A stretch of 64,000 nt of DNA from Guyparkeria sp. WRN-7 (GTDB taxonomy: Bacteria; Pseudomonadota; Gammaproteobacteria; Halothiobacillales; Halothiobacillaceae), in NCBI RefSeq assembly GCF_001641825.1, contig NZ_LRFH01000002.1, forward strand, positions 186,001-250,000, read 5' to 3'. The notes under the pieces are model-generated. The model was not told the origin of the DNA. It ran no database searches and saw only the letters and a program-made list of their open reading frames with translations. Below, one piece after another: positions 46,600 through 56,300 of the stretch (positions within the stretch are counted from its first letter, which is position 1; each line of letters begins with the position of its first letter). A program made the translations under genes and the position numbers.

Positions 46600-46627
46600 T
46601 TGCACCGCGAGTACAACACGCTATGAT
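46600..46627 (+). promoter_or_regulatory. Sigma70 promoter candidate for ptsN with internal inverted repeat
   Basis: TTGCAC (46600-46605) and TATGAT (46622-46627) are 16 bases apart, 73 bases before ptsN. GTGTTG (46597-46602) and CAACAC (46614-46619) form an inverted repeat across the -35 box and spacer, a position where a repressor could act. Confidence 0.6.
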
Positions 46628-46699
46628 GCGCGCCGACTCGACCAATCCCGCCCCGACCCGCGAGCGATCCTCGCGATCAGTCGACCGACAGGGTGCTTA

Positions 46700-47182
46700 A
46701 TGAATACTGCCGAGCTGTTTCCGATCCACCACATCCGGATCGACGAGCTGTATCAGAGCCGCAAGCGGGTCCTGGAAGTGCTGTCCGGCCTGCTCGCCGA
46801 CGACGAGCTGGGTGGCCAGCAGGCCACACGCATCTTCGAGGCCCTCGTGGCCCGTGAGCGCCTTGGCTGCACGGCCATCGGTCACGGCATTGCCGTTCCG
46901 CACGGCCGCGTCGACGACATCCTCACCCCGCGAGGCGCCGTGGTCCGGCTGCGTGAAGGCGTGGATTTCGGCGCGCCCGACGGTGCCCCCGTCACCCTGG
47001 TCATCGGGCTGGTCATCCCGGAGGACTGCCCCGAGCAGCATCTGGAGATCCTCGGCCGCCTTGCCCGACACCTCAACGACCCGGACGAACGTGACACGAT
47101 CATGGAGGCGCAAAGCGCCGAACGCGTTCAGGCGCTGATGATAGAGTGGCTCAAGGACAGCGCCGAGGCGACCGCCGGCTGA
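46700..47182 (+). CDS. ptsN: Nitrogen PTS enzyme IIA (EIIA-Ntr)
   Basis: Regulatory phosphoprotein of the nitrogen PTS. The 160 residues have the EIIA(fructose-type) domain with the phosphorylated histidine H68 in IAVPHGR, and the typical LGCTAIGHGIAVPHGR loop. In relatives PtsN controls potassium transport, sigma-dependent functions and stringent-type responses by its phosphorylation state. A good promoter with an inverted repeat lies just upstream. hprK and rapZ follow 50 bases later. Confidence 0.96.
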   Translation: MNTAELFPIHHIRIDELYQSRKRVLEVLSGLLADDELGGQQATRIFEALVARERLGCTAIGHGIAVPHGRVDDILTPRGAVVRLREGVDFGAPDGAPVTLVIGLVIPEDCPEQHLEILGRLARHLNDPDERDTIMEAQSAERVQALMIEWLKDSAEATAG

Positions 47183-47232
47183 ACCGGGCCTCGCGCCCGA
47201 CCATCGAGCCTTGAACGGCAAACGGGCAGGCC

Positions 47233-48201
47233 ATGATCCCGAGCTTCACACACCACCACCTTCCCTCGAATGCCAGCGACTCCGACTGGCAGGCGATCCT
47301 GCCGGATCAATGGCAGGCCTCGGTCCCGACCGATCAACGACGCATCGGTCCGGCCAACCCCTGGATTCCCACCCGGCTGGCACTGATCTCCCCCGCCCTG
47401 AGACGCGATCTGCGATGCGGCGAGGAATGCCTGAAACACGCCAACGGACCCCTGCCCGCCGATACCAGTCCGCGGGTGATCCTGCTTACCGAGGCGCACG
47501 CGCAGGCCGTCGACGAATGGCTGGCTCCGGTCCCTAAGGCGGATGCAGGCGATGCCGCCCCGATCACCGTGATCAGCACGCCGGACGACGACGAGACGGT
47601 CAGCCGGCGACTGCAACGGCTCTGCGGCACACACGACGAGGACTGGCGCCACGGGGTGTTCATGGAGATCAGCGGCCTCGGGGTACTGATCCGCGGCACC
47701 GCGGGCATCGGCAAGAGCGAAGTGGCCCTCGAACTGATCAGCCGCGGCCACCGCCTGATCGCCGACGACGCGCCCTGCTTCATCGCCCGCGGCGACGAGG
47801 TGACCGGCTCCTGCCCGGACCGGCTGTTCGGTCTGCTGGAGGTCCGTGGCATCGGCATCCTCGACATCCGCGAACTGTTCGGCAGCAACTCGCTCAAGGC
47901 ACGCAAGTACCTGCGCCTGATCGTCGATCTCTACCCGGCGGACAGTTCGCGCCGCATCGGCGCCGACGAGCGACTCTTCGGCGACCGGGGCAACGAACGC
48001 ATCGCCGGACTGTCGATCCCGGTCTGGCGGCTACCGGTCGCGCCGGGACGGAACATCGCCGTCCTGCTCGAGGCGATCGTGCGTCAGCGCAATCTCGAAC
48101 GCCAGCGCGGCGGCCAGCCGTTCAGCCCCCGGGTCGCGCGCCTGTTCTCCGACGGCGACATCCCGCCGCATCCCGGCAACAAACCGGAGCCCTGGTCGTG
48201 A
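47233..48201 (+). CDS. hprK: HPr kinase/phosphorylase
   Basis: Phosphorylates and dephosphorylates HPr on its regulatory serine. The 322 residues have an N-terminal lid domain (about 1-130) and the catalytic domain with P-loop GTAGIGKS (155-162), ISRGHRLIADDA, and the C-terminal family signature in LLEVRGIGILDIRELFG. The downstream HPr keeps a serine in the right place (S53), so an HprK-HPr pair is consistent. In proteobacteria the enzyme is linked to the nitrogen PTS. It starts with ATG and overlaps the rapZ start (GTGA). Confidence 0.95.
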   Translation: MIPSFTHHHLPSNASDSDWQAILPDQWQASVPTDQRRIGPANPWIPTRLALISPALRRDLRCGEECLKHANGPLPADTSPRVILLTEAHAQAVDEWLAPVPKADAGDAAPITVISTPDDDETVSRRLQRLCGTHDEDWRHGVFMEISGLGVLIRGTAGIGKSEVALELISRGHRLIADDAPCFIARGDEVTGSCPDRLFGLLEVRGIGILDIRELFGSNSLKARKYLRLIVDLYPADSSRRIGADERLFGDRGNERIAGLSIPVWRLPVAPGRNIAVLLEAIVRQRNLERQRGGQPFSPRVARLFSDGDIPPHPGNKPEPWS

Positions 48202-49079
48202 ACGGGCCGGCGCCACGGCTGATATTGGTCACCGGCCAATCGGGCTCCGGCAAGTCGGTGGCATTGGCCGCCCTCGAGGACAGCGGCTTCTACTGCATCG
48301 ACAACCTGCCGCCCGACCTGCTCGATCACCTGGCCGAAAGCTATCTCGAAGGGGGCATCGTCGCTCGCGGCATCGCGATCAGTATCGATGCACGGGCCCC
48401 GGAGCAATCGCTCGCCGACCTCCCCGACCGTATCGACCGGCTCAGGGAGTGCCTGCCGGAACTCAATATCAGCAGCCTGTTCCTCGAAGCCGATCAACAA
48501 CGCCTGATCACGCGCTTCTCCGAGACACGCCGTCGACACCCGCTGTCCTATCAGATCGAGAACCTGGTGGAGGCGATCGCGCGCGAGGGGCAACTGCTGA
48601 TGCCGATCCGCGCCTACGCGGACCTGGTCATCGATACCAGCCTGACCACGGTGCACCAGTTGCGCGAGGACGTGCGCTCGCGCCTGATCGGCGAAAAGGT
48701 GGCCGGGCCGCGCATCCTGATCCAGTCATTCGGTTTCAAGTTCGGCATACCGCTGGATTCGGACTTCCTGTTCGACGTGCGCTTCTTGCCCAATCCGCAC
48801 TGGGACACCTCCCTGCGTCCGCACAGCGGCCTGGACCAGGCGGTGGTCGACTATCTCGAACAGCATCCGGTCACGCACGACACCCGCTCGCGCATCAGCG
48901 AGTTCCTCGCCCACATGCTGGTACAGGCGAGCCACAGCGATCGCAGCTACCTGACCTGCTCGGTCGGCTGCACCGGCGGCAAGCACCGCTCGGTCTACGT
49001 GGTCGAACAGATCGCGCACGACCTGCGTCCGACCTTCGGCAACCTCGTGGTCCGCCACCGGGATCTGGGCAATCACTGA
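48198..49079 (+). CDS. rapZ: RNase adapter protein / P-loop nucleotide-binding protein RapZ
   Basis: RapZ (YvcJ family) binds a small RNA and directs RNase E in E. coli to control glucosamine-6-phosphate synthase. The 293 residues contain Walker A GQSGSGKS (13-20), LxEAD/Walker B-like LFLEADQQRLI and the C-terminal RNA-binding domain with SVGCTGGKHRSVYV. It starts with GTG at 48198 overlapping hprK. The rpoN-hpf-ptsN-(hprK)-rapZ-npr order is the typical regulatory PTS cluster. Confidence 0.95.
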   Translation: MNGPAPRLILVTGQSGSGKSVALAALEDSGFYCIDNLPPDLLDHLAESYLEGGIVARGIAISIDARAPEQSLADLPDRIDRLRECLPELNISSLFLEADQQRLITRFSETRRRHPLSYQIENLVEAIAREGQLLMPIRAYADLVIDTSLTTVHQLREDVRSRLIGEKVAGPRILIQSFGFKFGIPLDSDFLFDVRFLPNPHWDTSLRPHSGLDQAVVDYLEQHPVTHDTRSRISEFLAHMLVQASHSDRSYLTCSVGCTGGKHRSVYVVEQIAHDLRPTFGNLVVRHRDLGNH

Positions 49080-49083
49080 ACGG

Positions 49084-49115
49084 CGGCCGATCGGACCTGT
49101 TCCCGGCCGTTTTTT
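49084..49115 (+). terminator. Terminator candidate after rapZ
   Basis: CGGCCG (49084-49089) pairs with CGGCCG (49104-49109) and is followed directly by six T. Just downstream, TATGAT (49119-49124) could be the -10 of a promoter for the EIIA(Man)-HPr genes, though its -35 region is weak. Confidence 0.6.
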
Positions 49116-49163
49116 CGGTATGATGCAGGCTTTGCCGAACGCGATTGAGGAATCTCCCCCGCA

Positions 49164-49565
49164 ATGACCGTCGGAATCCTGCTCATCTGCCACAACGATA
49201 TCGGGGCCCAGTTGATCGAAACGGCCACCGACATGCTCGAACGCCTCCCCACGCGACTCGAGCACATCGACGTACGTCAGGATGACGACCCGATCGACCT
49301 GCTCAACGCAGCGCGCCGGCGTGTGGCGGACCTCGACGGCGGTGAAGGCGTGCTGGTGATGACCGACATGTACGGCTCGACCCCGTCGAACATCGCCCAC
49401 CGCCTGCGCGACCAGCATCAGGTGCAGGTGATCTCCGGGGTGAACCTCCCCATGCTGGTCCGCGCCCTGAACTACCCGCGCCTGCCGCTGGCCGAGATGA
49501 CGGCCAAGGCATGCAGCGGCGGTCGCGACGGCATCATCCAGGAAGGAGCCAGCGAGGGGTCATGA
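49164..49565 (+). CDS. PTS mannose-family EIIA component
   Basis: A 133-residue single EIIA(Man) domain. The phosphorylated histidine is H10 in LLICHNDIG, and VLVMTDMYGSTPSNIA is the conserved loop. No EIIB, EIIC or EIID genes are present nearby, so it does not form a sugar permease here and is likely a regulatory phosphoryl acceptor for HPr. Its stop overlaps the start of the HPr gene (ATGA), so the two are made together. Confidence 0.92.
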   Translation: MTVGILLICHNDIGAQLIETATDMLERLPTRLEHIDVRQDDDPIDLLNAARRRVADLDGGEGVLVMTDMYGSTPSNIAHRLRDQHQVQVISGVNLPMLVRALNYPRLPLAEMTAKACSGGRDGIIQEGASEGS

Positions 49566-49852
49566 GCCAACCGGACACTGCCACCATCAGTCGCGATCTC
49601 ACCCTGCGCAACAAGCGCGGACTGCATGCCCGGGCGGCCGCCCGCTTCGCGGCGACCGCCGAACGCTTCGAGAGCGACATCCAGGTTGCGTTCAACGGCC
49701 GCAACGTCAACGGCAAATCGATCATGGGACTGATGATGCTCGCCGCGGCCTGCGGCAAGACCATCACGGTCAACGTCACGGGCAACGATGCCCACGAGGC
49801 AGCGAACGAGATCGCCGATCTCGTCGATGCCCGTTTTCACGAATCCGAATAA
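49562..49852 (+). CDS. ptsH: HPr-family phosphocarrier protein
   Basis: A 96-residue HPr domain. The catalytic histidine is H22 in GLHARAA and the regulatory serine S53 is in GKSIMGLMML, the target of HPr kinase. The protein fits NPr/HPr of a regulatory PTS. The ATG at 49562 overlaps the EIIA(Man) stop. The enzyme I gene (ptsI or ptsP) that usually follows HPr is not here; a small unknown gene follows instead. Confidence 0.94.
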   Translation: MSQPDTATISRDLTLRNKRGLHARAAARFAATAERFESDIQVAFNGRNVNGKSIMGLMMLAAACGKTITVNVTGNDAHEAANEIADLVDARFHESE

Positions 49853-49872
49853 CGAGAGACACGAGAGCAACG

Positions 49873-50199
49873 ATGCAACGCAGAGGCAATCAAGCGAAAG
49901 ACAGCTACGTCGGGCTGGACAAGGACCGGGACGGCGGCATGACCTTCCTCGGTCGCCTGGTGCTGGATGCCCGGGTATTCGGCCTGATTCCGGAAGACGA
50001 GACCTGCGAGGGCTGGGAGCTGGGCCGCATGCAGGGGCTGGCCGATCGCGTCAACGCCGAATGGGACAAGCACGGCGGCGGCATTCCGAGCCTGCTGCCC
50101 GACGACCTGCGCGCCCGTCACGCCAAGCTCTACGACGAGCAGATGAACAAGGCACGCAAGGAAGGCTGGGATCCGGACGCCAACATGGAGGAGGACTGA
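49873..50199 (+). CDS. Small protein of unknown function downstream of HPr
   Basis: A 108-residue soluble, charged protein, 20 bases after the HPr gene and ahead of a strong terminator, so it is the last gene of that unit. The middle (GGMTFLGRLVLDARVFGLIPEDETCEGWELGRM in parts) contains the only hydrophobic stretch. The C-terminus is acidic (MEED). There are no signal peptide or obvious active-site motifs. Codon use and position support a real gene. I do not recognise the family; a partner or regulator role for the PTS proteins would be a guess from location only. Confidence 0.7.
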   Translation: MQRRGNQAKDSYVGLDKDRDGGMTFLGRLVLDARVFGLIPEDETCEGWELGRMQGLADRVNAEWDKHGGGIPSLLPDDLRARHAKLYDEQMNKARKEGWDPDANMEED

Positions 50200-50231
50200 C
50201 CTCCCTGCCCGGCGCGCAAGCCAAAACAAAG

Positions 50232-50266
50232 AAAGGCCGCCCCGTCGATGACCGGGCGGCCTTTTT
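50232..50266 (+). terminator. Rho-independent terminator of the EIIA(Man)-HPr unit
   Basis: AAAGGCCGCCC (50232-50242) pairs fully with GGGCGGCCTTT (50254-50264), followed by further T. Read from the minus strand it may also serve hemL, with a less regular U-tract. Confidence 0.88.
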
Positions 50267-50273
50267 CATTGCA

Positions 50274-50300
50274 CCCGGCCGGGACGCGCGCCCGGCCGGG
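50274..50300. repeat. Second GC hairpin at the hemL 3' side
   Basis: CCCGGCCGGG occurs twice (50274-50283 and 50291-50300); each copy is self-complementary and the two can pair around a seven-base loop. It lies between the hemL stop and the terminator. Confidence 0.6.
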
Positions 50301-50308
50301 GACGGCAA

Positions 50309-51598
50309 TCAGCCAGCCATGCGGGCGAAGACCCGGTCGGCCGCCTCGATGGTGGCGTAGATCTCGTCCTCGCCATGGGCCATCGAGACGAAGCCGGCCT
50401 CGAACGACGACGGTGCGAAGTAGACACCCTCGTCCAGCATGCCGTGGAAGAAGGTCTTGAACGCCTCCTTGTCGCAGGCGGTGGCATCGTTGAAGTTGGC
50501 CACGCGATCCTTGTCGGTGAAGAACAGGCCGAACATGCCGCCGGCATTCTGGGCGATCATCGGGATATCGTGCTTCTTCGCCGCCTCGACCAGGCCGTCG
50601 CACAGCGTCTGGGTGCGGCGCGTGAGGACATCGAAGAATCCGGGCACGCGGATCAGCTCGAGCGTCTTCACGCCCGCAGCCATCGCCATCGGGTTACCCG
50701 AGAGGGTACCCGCGTGGTAGACCGGGCCCATCGGCGAAATCATCTCCATGATCTCGCGGCGACCACCAAAGGCACCGACCGGCATGCCGCCGCCGATTAC
50801 CTTGCCCATGGTGGTCAGGTCCGGCTTGATGCCGTAGTGACCCTGCGCGCCACCCAGCGAGACACGGAAGCCGGTCATCACTTCGTCGAAGATCAGCACC
50901 GCACCGTACTCGTCGCAGACCTGGCGCAGGCCTTCGAGGAAGCCCGGCTCGGGGGGAATGCAGTTCATGTTGCCGACCACCGGTTCGACGATGATCGCGG
51001 CAACCTCGTCGCCCACTTCCTCGAACACCTTCTTCACCTGGTCGAGGTTGTTGTACTCGACCGTGGTGGTCAGGTCGGCGAACGGCTTGGGCACGCCCGG
51101 CGAGCTCGGCACGCCGTGAGTGAGCGCGCCGGAGCCGGCCTCGACCAGCAGCGAGTCGGAATGGCCGTGGTAGTTGCCCTGGAACTTGACGATCCGGTCA
51201 CGGCCGGTGAAACCGCGTGCCAGACGGATCGCGCTCATGGTCGCCTCGGTGCCCGAGGACGTCAGCCGCACCATGTCCATCGACGGCACCAGCTCGCAGA
51301 GCAGGTCCGCCATGCGGGTCTCGCTGACCGTCGGCGCGCCGAAGGAAAGCCCGTCCTTGGCCGCCTCGCGCACCGCCTCGATCACCTCCGGGTGCGCGTG
51401 GCCGAGGATCATCGGCCCCCAGGAGCCGACATAGTCGATGTAGGGCTTGTCGTTTTCGTCAAAGAAGCGGGCTCCCTCGGCGTGCTTGACGAACACCGGG
51501 TCGCCGCCGACCGAGCCGAAGGCGCGCACCGGCGAGTTCACCCCGCCGGGGATGTGGGCCTGTGCCTTTTCGAACAGCTCGTGGTTGGATGCGGTCAT
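50309..51598 (-). CDS. hemL: Glutamate-1-semialdehyde 2,1-aminomutase
   Basis: PLP enzyme giving 5-aminolevulinate, the step after HemA (encoded at 11864-13192). The 429 residues show [51 protein letters not shown] and the PLP lysine in [18 protein letters not shown] (near 266). The ATG at 51596-51598 overlaps the thiE stop by one base and has GGAG at good spacing; a TTG just before it is less likely. It is the last gene of the four-gene coupled unit with thiE, glk and the phosphorylase-kinase-like gene. Confidence 0.97.
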   Translation of the reverse strand: MTASNHELFEKAQAHIPGGVNSPVRAFGSVGGDPVFVKHAEGARFFDENDKPYIDYVGSWGPMILGHAHPEVIEAVREAAKDGLSFGAPTVSETRMADLLCELVPSMDMVRLTSSGTEATMSAIRLARGFTGRDRIVKFQGNYHGHSDSLLVEAGSGALTHGVPSSPGVPKPFADLTTTVEYNNLDQVKKVFEEVGDEVAAIIVEPVVGNMNCIPPEPGFLEGLRQVCDEYGAVLIFDEVMTGFRVSLGGAQGHYGIKPDLTTMGKVIGGGMPVGAFGGRREIMEMISPMGPVYHAGTLSGNPMAMAAGVKTLELIRVPGFFDVLTRRTQTLCDGLVEAAKKHDIPMIAQNAGGMFGLFFTDKDRVANFNDATACDKEAFKTFFHGMLDEGVYFAPSSFEAGFVSMAHGEDEIYATIEAADRVFARMAG

Positions 51599-52305
51599 CA
51601 AGAATTCTCCGGATCTTCGCTTTTCTGAATGGTTTCGGTCGGGACGGTCGCCGCCGTATGGGCCATTGCGTCACAGAGGGCCTCGGCAGCGACACGGATG
51701 TCGGGGGCGGCGAACACTTCGCTGATCACCGCGATCATGTCGGGTCGGTGCGGCATCAGTTCGCCGACGTTCGCCGCCGTGATGCCACCGATGCTGCAGA
51801 CCGGCCGGTCCAGCCGCTCACGGGCCCAGCCGAGAACGTCGGCCGGCGCACCGGGCGCATGCGGCTTGGTCGGCGAGGGAAACATCGCGCCGAAGGCCAG
51901 ATAGTCGGCACCCTCGGCGGCCGCCTGCTCCGCCCGCAGCCGGTCAGCATAGCAAGACACACCGATGATCGCATCGAGCCCCTCGGCGGCGAATCGGGCA
52001 CGGGTTTCGGCGAGCGGCGCATCGTCACGACCGAGGTGAACGCCGGAGGCACCCACCTCGATCGCGAGTGCCACGTCGTCATTGACGATGAAGGGACAGC
52101 CGTGACGACGGCACAACTCGGCCAGCGCCGCCGCCTCGTCGCGGCGCCTTCCCACCTCGTCGCTCTTGTCACGGTACTGCACTATCCGGGCACCGCCAGT
52201 GATCGCCTCGCTTACCGCCTCGACCAGCGACTCGCGCTGAAAACGGCGGGTATCGGTGATCACGTACAGGCCAGTCAGGTCGTCCCGGGTCATTGTCTCG
52301 CTCAT
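51598..52305 (-). CDS. thiE: Thiamine phosphate synthase
   Basis: Joins HMP pyrophosphate and HET phosphate to thiamine monophosphate. The 235 residues have the TIM-barrel motifs [61 protein letters not shown] and CSIGGIT. The ATG overlaps the glk stop (ATGA). thiE followed by hemL is a common pair in gammaproteobacteria. The C-terminal 20 residues are a polar extension. Confidence 0.95.
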   Translation of the reverse strand: MSETMTRDDLTGLYVITDTRRFQRESLVEAVSEAITGGARIVQYRDKSDEVGRRRDEAAALAELCRRHGCPFIVNDDVALAIEVGASGVHLGRDDAPLAETRARFAAEGLDAIIGVSCYADRLRAEQAAAEGADYLAFGAMFPSPTKPHAPGAPADVLGWARERLDRPVCSIGGITAANVGELMPHRPDMIAVISEVFAAPDIRVAAEALCDAMAHTAATVPTETIQKSEDPENS

Positions 52306-53309
52306 CGTGTTTGGCTGTGCTCCTCTGCCAGCCGTCGTGCACCGGCAAGGCCCAGATTGCCGTCCGGCACCACCCACAGCGGCATGCGACCGAGCATGGT
52401 CGCAAAGCGGCCCTTGTCGAGAAAGCCCTCCAGCGTGTACTCACGCAGGAACGGCAGGATATAGCCGACGATGGCACCGGCCAGAAACACCCCGCCCGTC
52501 GGCAGTGTCTTCAATGCCAGATTGCCGGCCTCGGCCCCCAGGATACGGGCGAACATCCGGCAGGCGATCACCGCGCACTCGTCCTCCCCCTGGCCGGCCC
52601 AACGGGTGATCAGGGCATTGGCATCGCTGGTCTCGGCGAGGCGCTGATCGGCATCGGCCGCCGGCCGGCCCAGACCAGCCTGTCGAGCGAAGGCATATAG
52701 GGAAGAAAAGCCGTCACCGCTGAGGATGCGTTCATAGCTGACATGCCCGCCGAAACGGCCGCGCAGGAAGGTCAGCAACGCGGTCTCGCGATCGTCGTTG
52801 GGGGCGAAGTCACAGTGCCCGCCCTCGCTCGGCATCGGGCAATGGCGCTCGCCATCGTGGAAGAACACCGCCTCGCCCAGACCGGTACCCGGCGCGATGA
52901 TCGCCGCGTGCCCCGACCCGATATCCGCCTCCGGGTTGAGGTTGACGCGCTGATCCACCGGGCTGGAAAGCGCTCCCATGCCCACCGCGATCAGATCGTT
53001 GGCCAGATGCACGTTGGCCCCGCCCAACACACGACTCAGCTCGTCCGCCGACACCGTCCACGGCAGGTTGGTCGCCTGCACGCGAGCTTCCCTGCCCTCG
53101 CCGCGAACCGGGCCGGCCACGCCGAAGGCCGCCGCGTCGATCGTGCCGAAGCGGCTTGCCTGAACCTGATCCAGAAAGGCGCTCAGCAGTGTTGGGAAGT
53201 CGGCATGCTCGCGACTTGCGAGCGTCCGCTCGACCTGCGCATCCGCCTCGCCCGGCTGGTACAACAACAGCCGCGAGCGCGTCCCCCCGATATCACCAGC
53301 GAGAATCAT
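52302..53309 (-). CDS. glk: Glucokinase
   Basis: Phosphorylates glucose with ATP. The 335 residues match the ROK-unrelated proteobacterial Glk family: ATP-binding AGDIGGTRSRLLL at the start, FGVAGPV, TNLPWTV, catalytic aspartate region NDLIAVGMGA, APGTGLGEA, and GGVFLAGAIVGYILPFL. The ATG at 53307-53309 overlaps the stop of the large upstream gene (ATGA). Coupling to a GH15/phosphorylase-kinase-like protein fits glycogen or glucan use, where free glucose is released and needs phosphorylation. Confidence 0.94.
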   Translation of the reverse strand: MILAGDIGGTRSRLLLYQPGEADAQVERTLASREHADFPTLLSAFLDQVQASRFGTIDAAAFGVAGPVRGEGREARVQATNLPWTVSADELSRVLGGANVHLANDLIAVGMGALSSPVDQRVNLNPEADIGSGHAAIIAPGTGLGEAVFFHDGERHCPMPSEGGHCDFAPNDDRETALLTFLRGRFGGHVSYERILSGDGFSSLYAFARQAGLGRPAADADQRLAETSDANALITRWAGQGEDECAVIACRMFARILGAEAGNLALKTLPTGGVFLAGAIVGYILPFLREYTLEGFLDKGRFATMLGRMPLWVVPDGNLGLAGARRLAEEHSQTR

Positions 53310-56300
53310 TCCCCGGCCCTCTCCTCTTGTGATGGTTCCACATCGGCCCGAAGCAGGTATTCCAGTGCCGCGGTCACCCAATCGGCCACCGACGCGGGCG
53401 GCAGACGGTAGAATGCCTGCCAGGCATCCGCGCGTCGTTCGTCGTAACGCTCGGCTTCCTCGGGGTGCTCGTCGAGCCAGGCCAGCCGTACGGCGTAGCC
53501 GGTCAGCACGTCGAGCACCAGCGGTTCGGCGATCGACAGTTCCGGCGTGCCCGCCGTGATTTCCGACAGCGTCGCCAATGTCTCGATACACAACTGACGA
53601 TACTCCGGGGCCTCGATCCGGTTCAGGCGGTGCTCGACGGCCAGGGCGAAGTTGTGCTCGCCGGCGGTGTACTGCCCACGATACAACTGGCTGTCGATCA
53701 CGCTACGCGCATCGAAGCGGTTGCCGATCACCAGCGCCGGAACATGCCCCAGCAGTTGCCAGACACCCCGATAGAAGTCCTCGGGCAGACGACTCATCGC
53801 CCCCTCGATCTGACGGCGCTGGTACCAGTCCATCCGCCGGTCCTGGTCGACCGTTTCGGGAAGCAGCGCATCGATACGGTGTTCCTCGGCCCTTGTCAGG
53901 GAGACGCTTCCCCCATCCTGTCGGTGAAGCGCCTCGAGCCGTCCGGGATGACCCCGCCAGGCGATTGCCTCGCGCAGGCGCTGGCGCAGCATGTGCGGCG
54001 GCATGGCGACCAGATCGTCAAGCGCCCGCGACGGATCGACACGTGCTTCACGGACCTGCAATGCCACCAGGATCTGCAGCAGCGGCCCGGTGCGCAGGGT
54101 GATGACGTTGTCGAACAACGCCGGCTCGGCGCGCAGCCAGGCACCCAGGTGGATCACCATCTCCTGCGTCAGCGCCCGCTCGCGCCAGTCATCGCCGCAA
54201 TAGGCCGCGATGCGCTGCAGTATTTCCTGGTTGGACACCGGCACATCGATCACCGCCCGGCGCGAATACGAGCGCCCCACCGCGACGCGCTTCTGATGGA
54301 CGATCAGATCCATCATGGCCACCTCGAGGAAGGCATCGACCACCCCAGCCATCTCCGCGGCCTTGCGCATGAGCCGCCAGGCACCAAGGGATTGCGCGAC
54401 ACGAAACACCCCCTCGCGGTGGCCATCGAGGTCTCGACTGACCCCGTTGGCGTCGATGAAGCGCTGATCGGCAGACAGGTCGGACCGGCCCAGCCGGCCC
54501 AGGACCTCCAGGCGCTCGTCCAGCGCCTGCGCATGAGCATAGGCCTGCAGTAGCTGTTCGAGCGAAGGCGTATCGCCCAGCTGCTCCTCGAGTGCCGCCA
54601 CATCCCCGTTGAGTTGCCAGTCGACCTCGGGCAGGGGCGCAGGTGGCTCCCACGTCGGCAGGGGGCCGGGCAGACAGCGGTGCAGGACAGACGCGTCGAG
54701 ATCACCCAGCGAACCGAGGCGAACCGGCACCCCATCGACGAGACCGCTGACCAGTTCATCGCGGCAGAAGGCGACAAAGGCTTCCCCGTCGGGCTCGGCA
54801 AGCATCCAGTCCGCCACCGGCACCACGAACAGCGGACGCGCGGGACTGCGCCATTGTCGAGCGAGATAGCCGATCGCGGTACGCATCTCGTGCACCAACA
54901 GCTGGACGTCTCGCCCCAGCAGGAACGTCCGGGTATCGAACAGTGCCGGGATCAACGCCCGGCTCTCGTCGGCCGAATCAATCATGGCGGCAGTCGCCAG
55001 CCCCAGCAGCCGCCGTCGTGGTCGACCACCGAGGCCGAGTCGCCCGTTGCCTCCCAGCGAGGCCAGCCGTTCGATCAGCACGTCTGCGGGAATCGCGCCC
55101 GGCACCGCCCGGTCCCGCATTTCCACCGGGGCGACGCCGGCCGATCCCAGTCGCGCCATCGCGTCGGACGATTCGGCCAGCAGGGCGACACCCACTTCGG
55201 CCGGGCCGTTGCCTGCCGGCCGGGCATGCCGACCGAGGGGATCGATATCCTCCGGGACAATGCGCTTCGTGCACAGCAGGCGACCGACCACCCAGAGGCT
55301 TTGCGCCCACACCAGCGGCCGGTTGGCGTTGGCCAAGCGTCGGCTCGAGCCGGGCTGTTCGCGTTCGGCGTCGATCGACTCGGGAGGCACGTAGTAGAGC
55401 TCCGGCAACGCCGGCTGGGCGTTCTCGCACACGGCCAGCTCCCGTAACCGCCGACCGTAGGACGCCGCCGCGGACCGGTCGCCGGCAAAGCAGGCGTTGA
55501 TCTGCCGATAGGCGATGAACAAGGGCCACTCGCACTCGATCCGGGCGAAGGCCTCCAGCTCCTCGGGTTCGTAATGAAGCTTGTTCTCGTCCTCGATCGC
55601 GGTCTGGTGGCCGTCACGCAGGAAGCGCTTGTAGCCGTAACGACCGGCAAGCCGCTCCTCGATACGATCGCTCACCTGTGCGGCGAGGTCCTCATGCGCC
55701 ACGGCGAAGGCCGGATAGCCAATCACCGCCAGTAGCGCGGAATCGATCTCCTTGGAGGCCGATTCGCGGGGCAGGATCGCCTCGAGGCACTGGGCGACCC
55801 GGACGATGTCATCGGGAACGACGTGCAGGCGGGTGGCCTCGTCACCCCGCTCGCCGAACAGGTCGAAGCCGTCGGCCGCTTCCAGCGCGGCGAGCACCAT
55901 CCCCAGCGAGCTGGCATTGAGCTCGCGCACGCCGATATTGATCTTGTTGCCCCGCTCCCAGATGCCGTAGTCAGGCGTGACGTAGGCACGCGACAGATAC
56001 CAGACCAGGTTCTGGACGAAGTCGACCTCGTCGCGGCTCTGAACGATGGTCAGCCCGCCGGCGGTCATCTGCATCAGCATCAGGAGAAACAGCGAGGTGG
56101 CATCCAGCTGCAGATGCCCCCACTCCTCGTCGCCGACCACCGCCTCGCCCGTCGCGGTGTCGTACTTGGCGTGCAGGGCGTCGATCGGATCGAGACTGTG
56201 CTTGAAGCGCTCGACCCGATCGGACTGACGCATCATGGCCTGCAGCAGGCCACGCATGTTGCGCACGACGGCCTGCTCGAGTTCGAAGGCGCGCGCAGAC

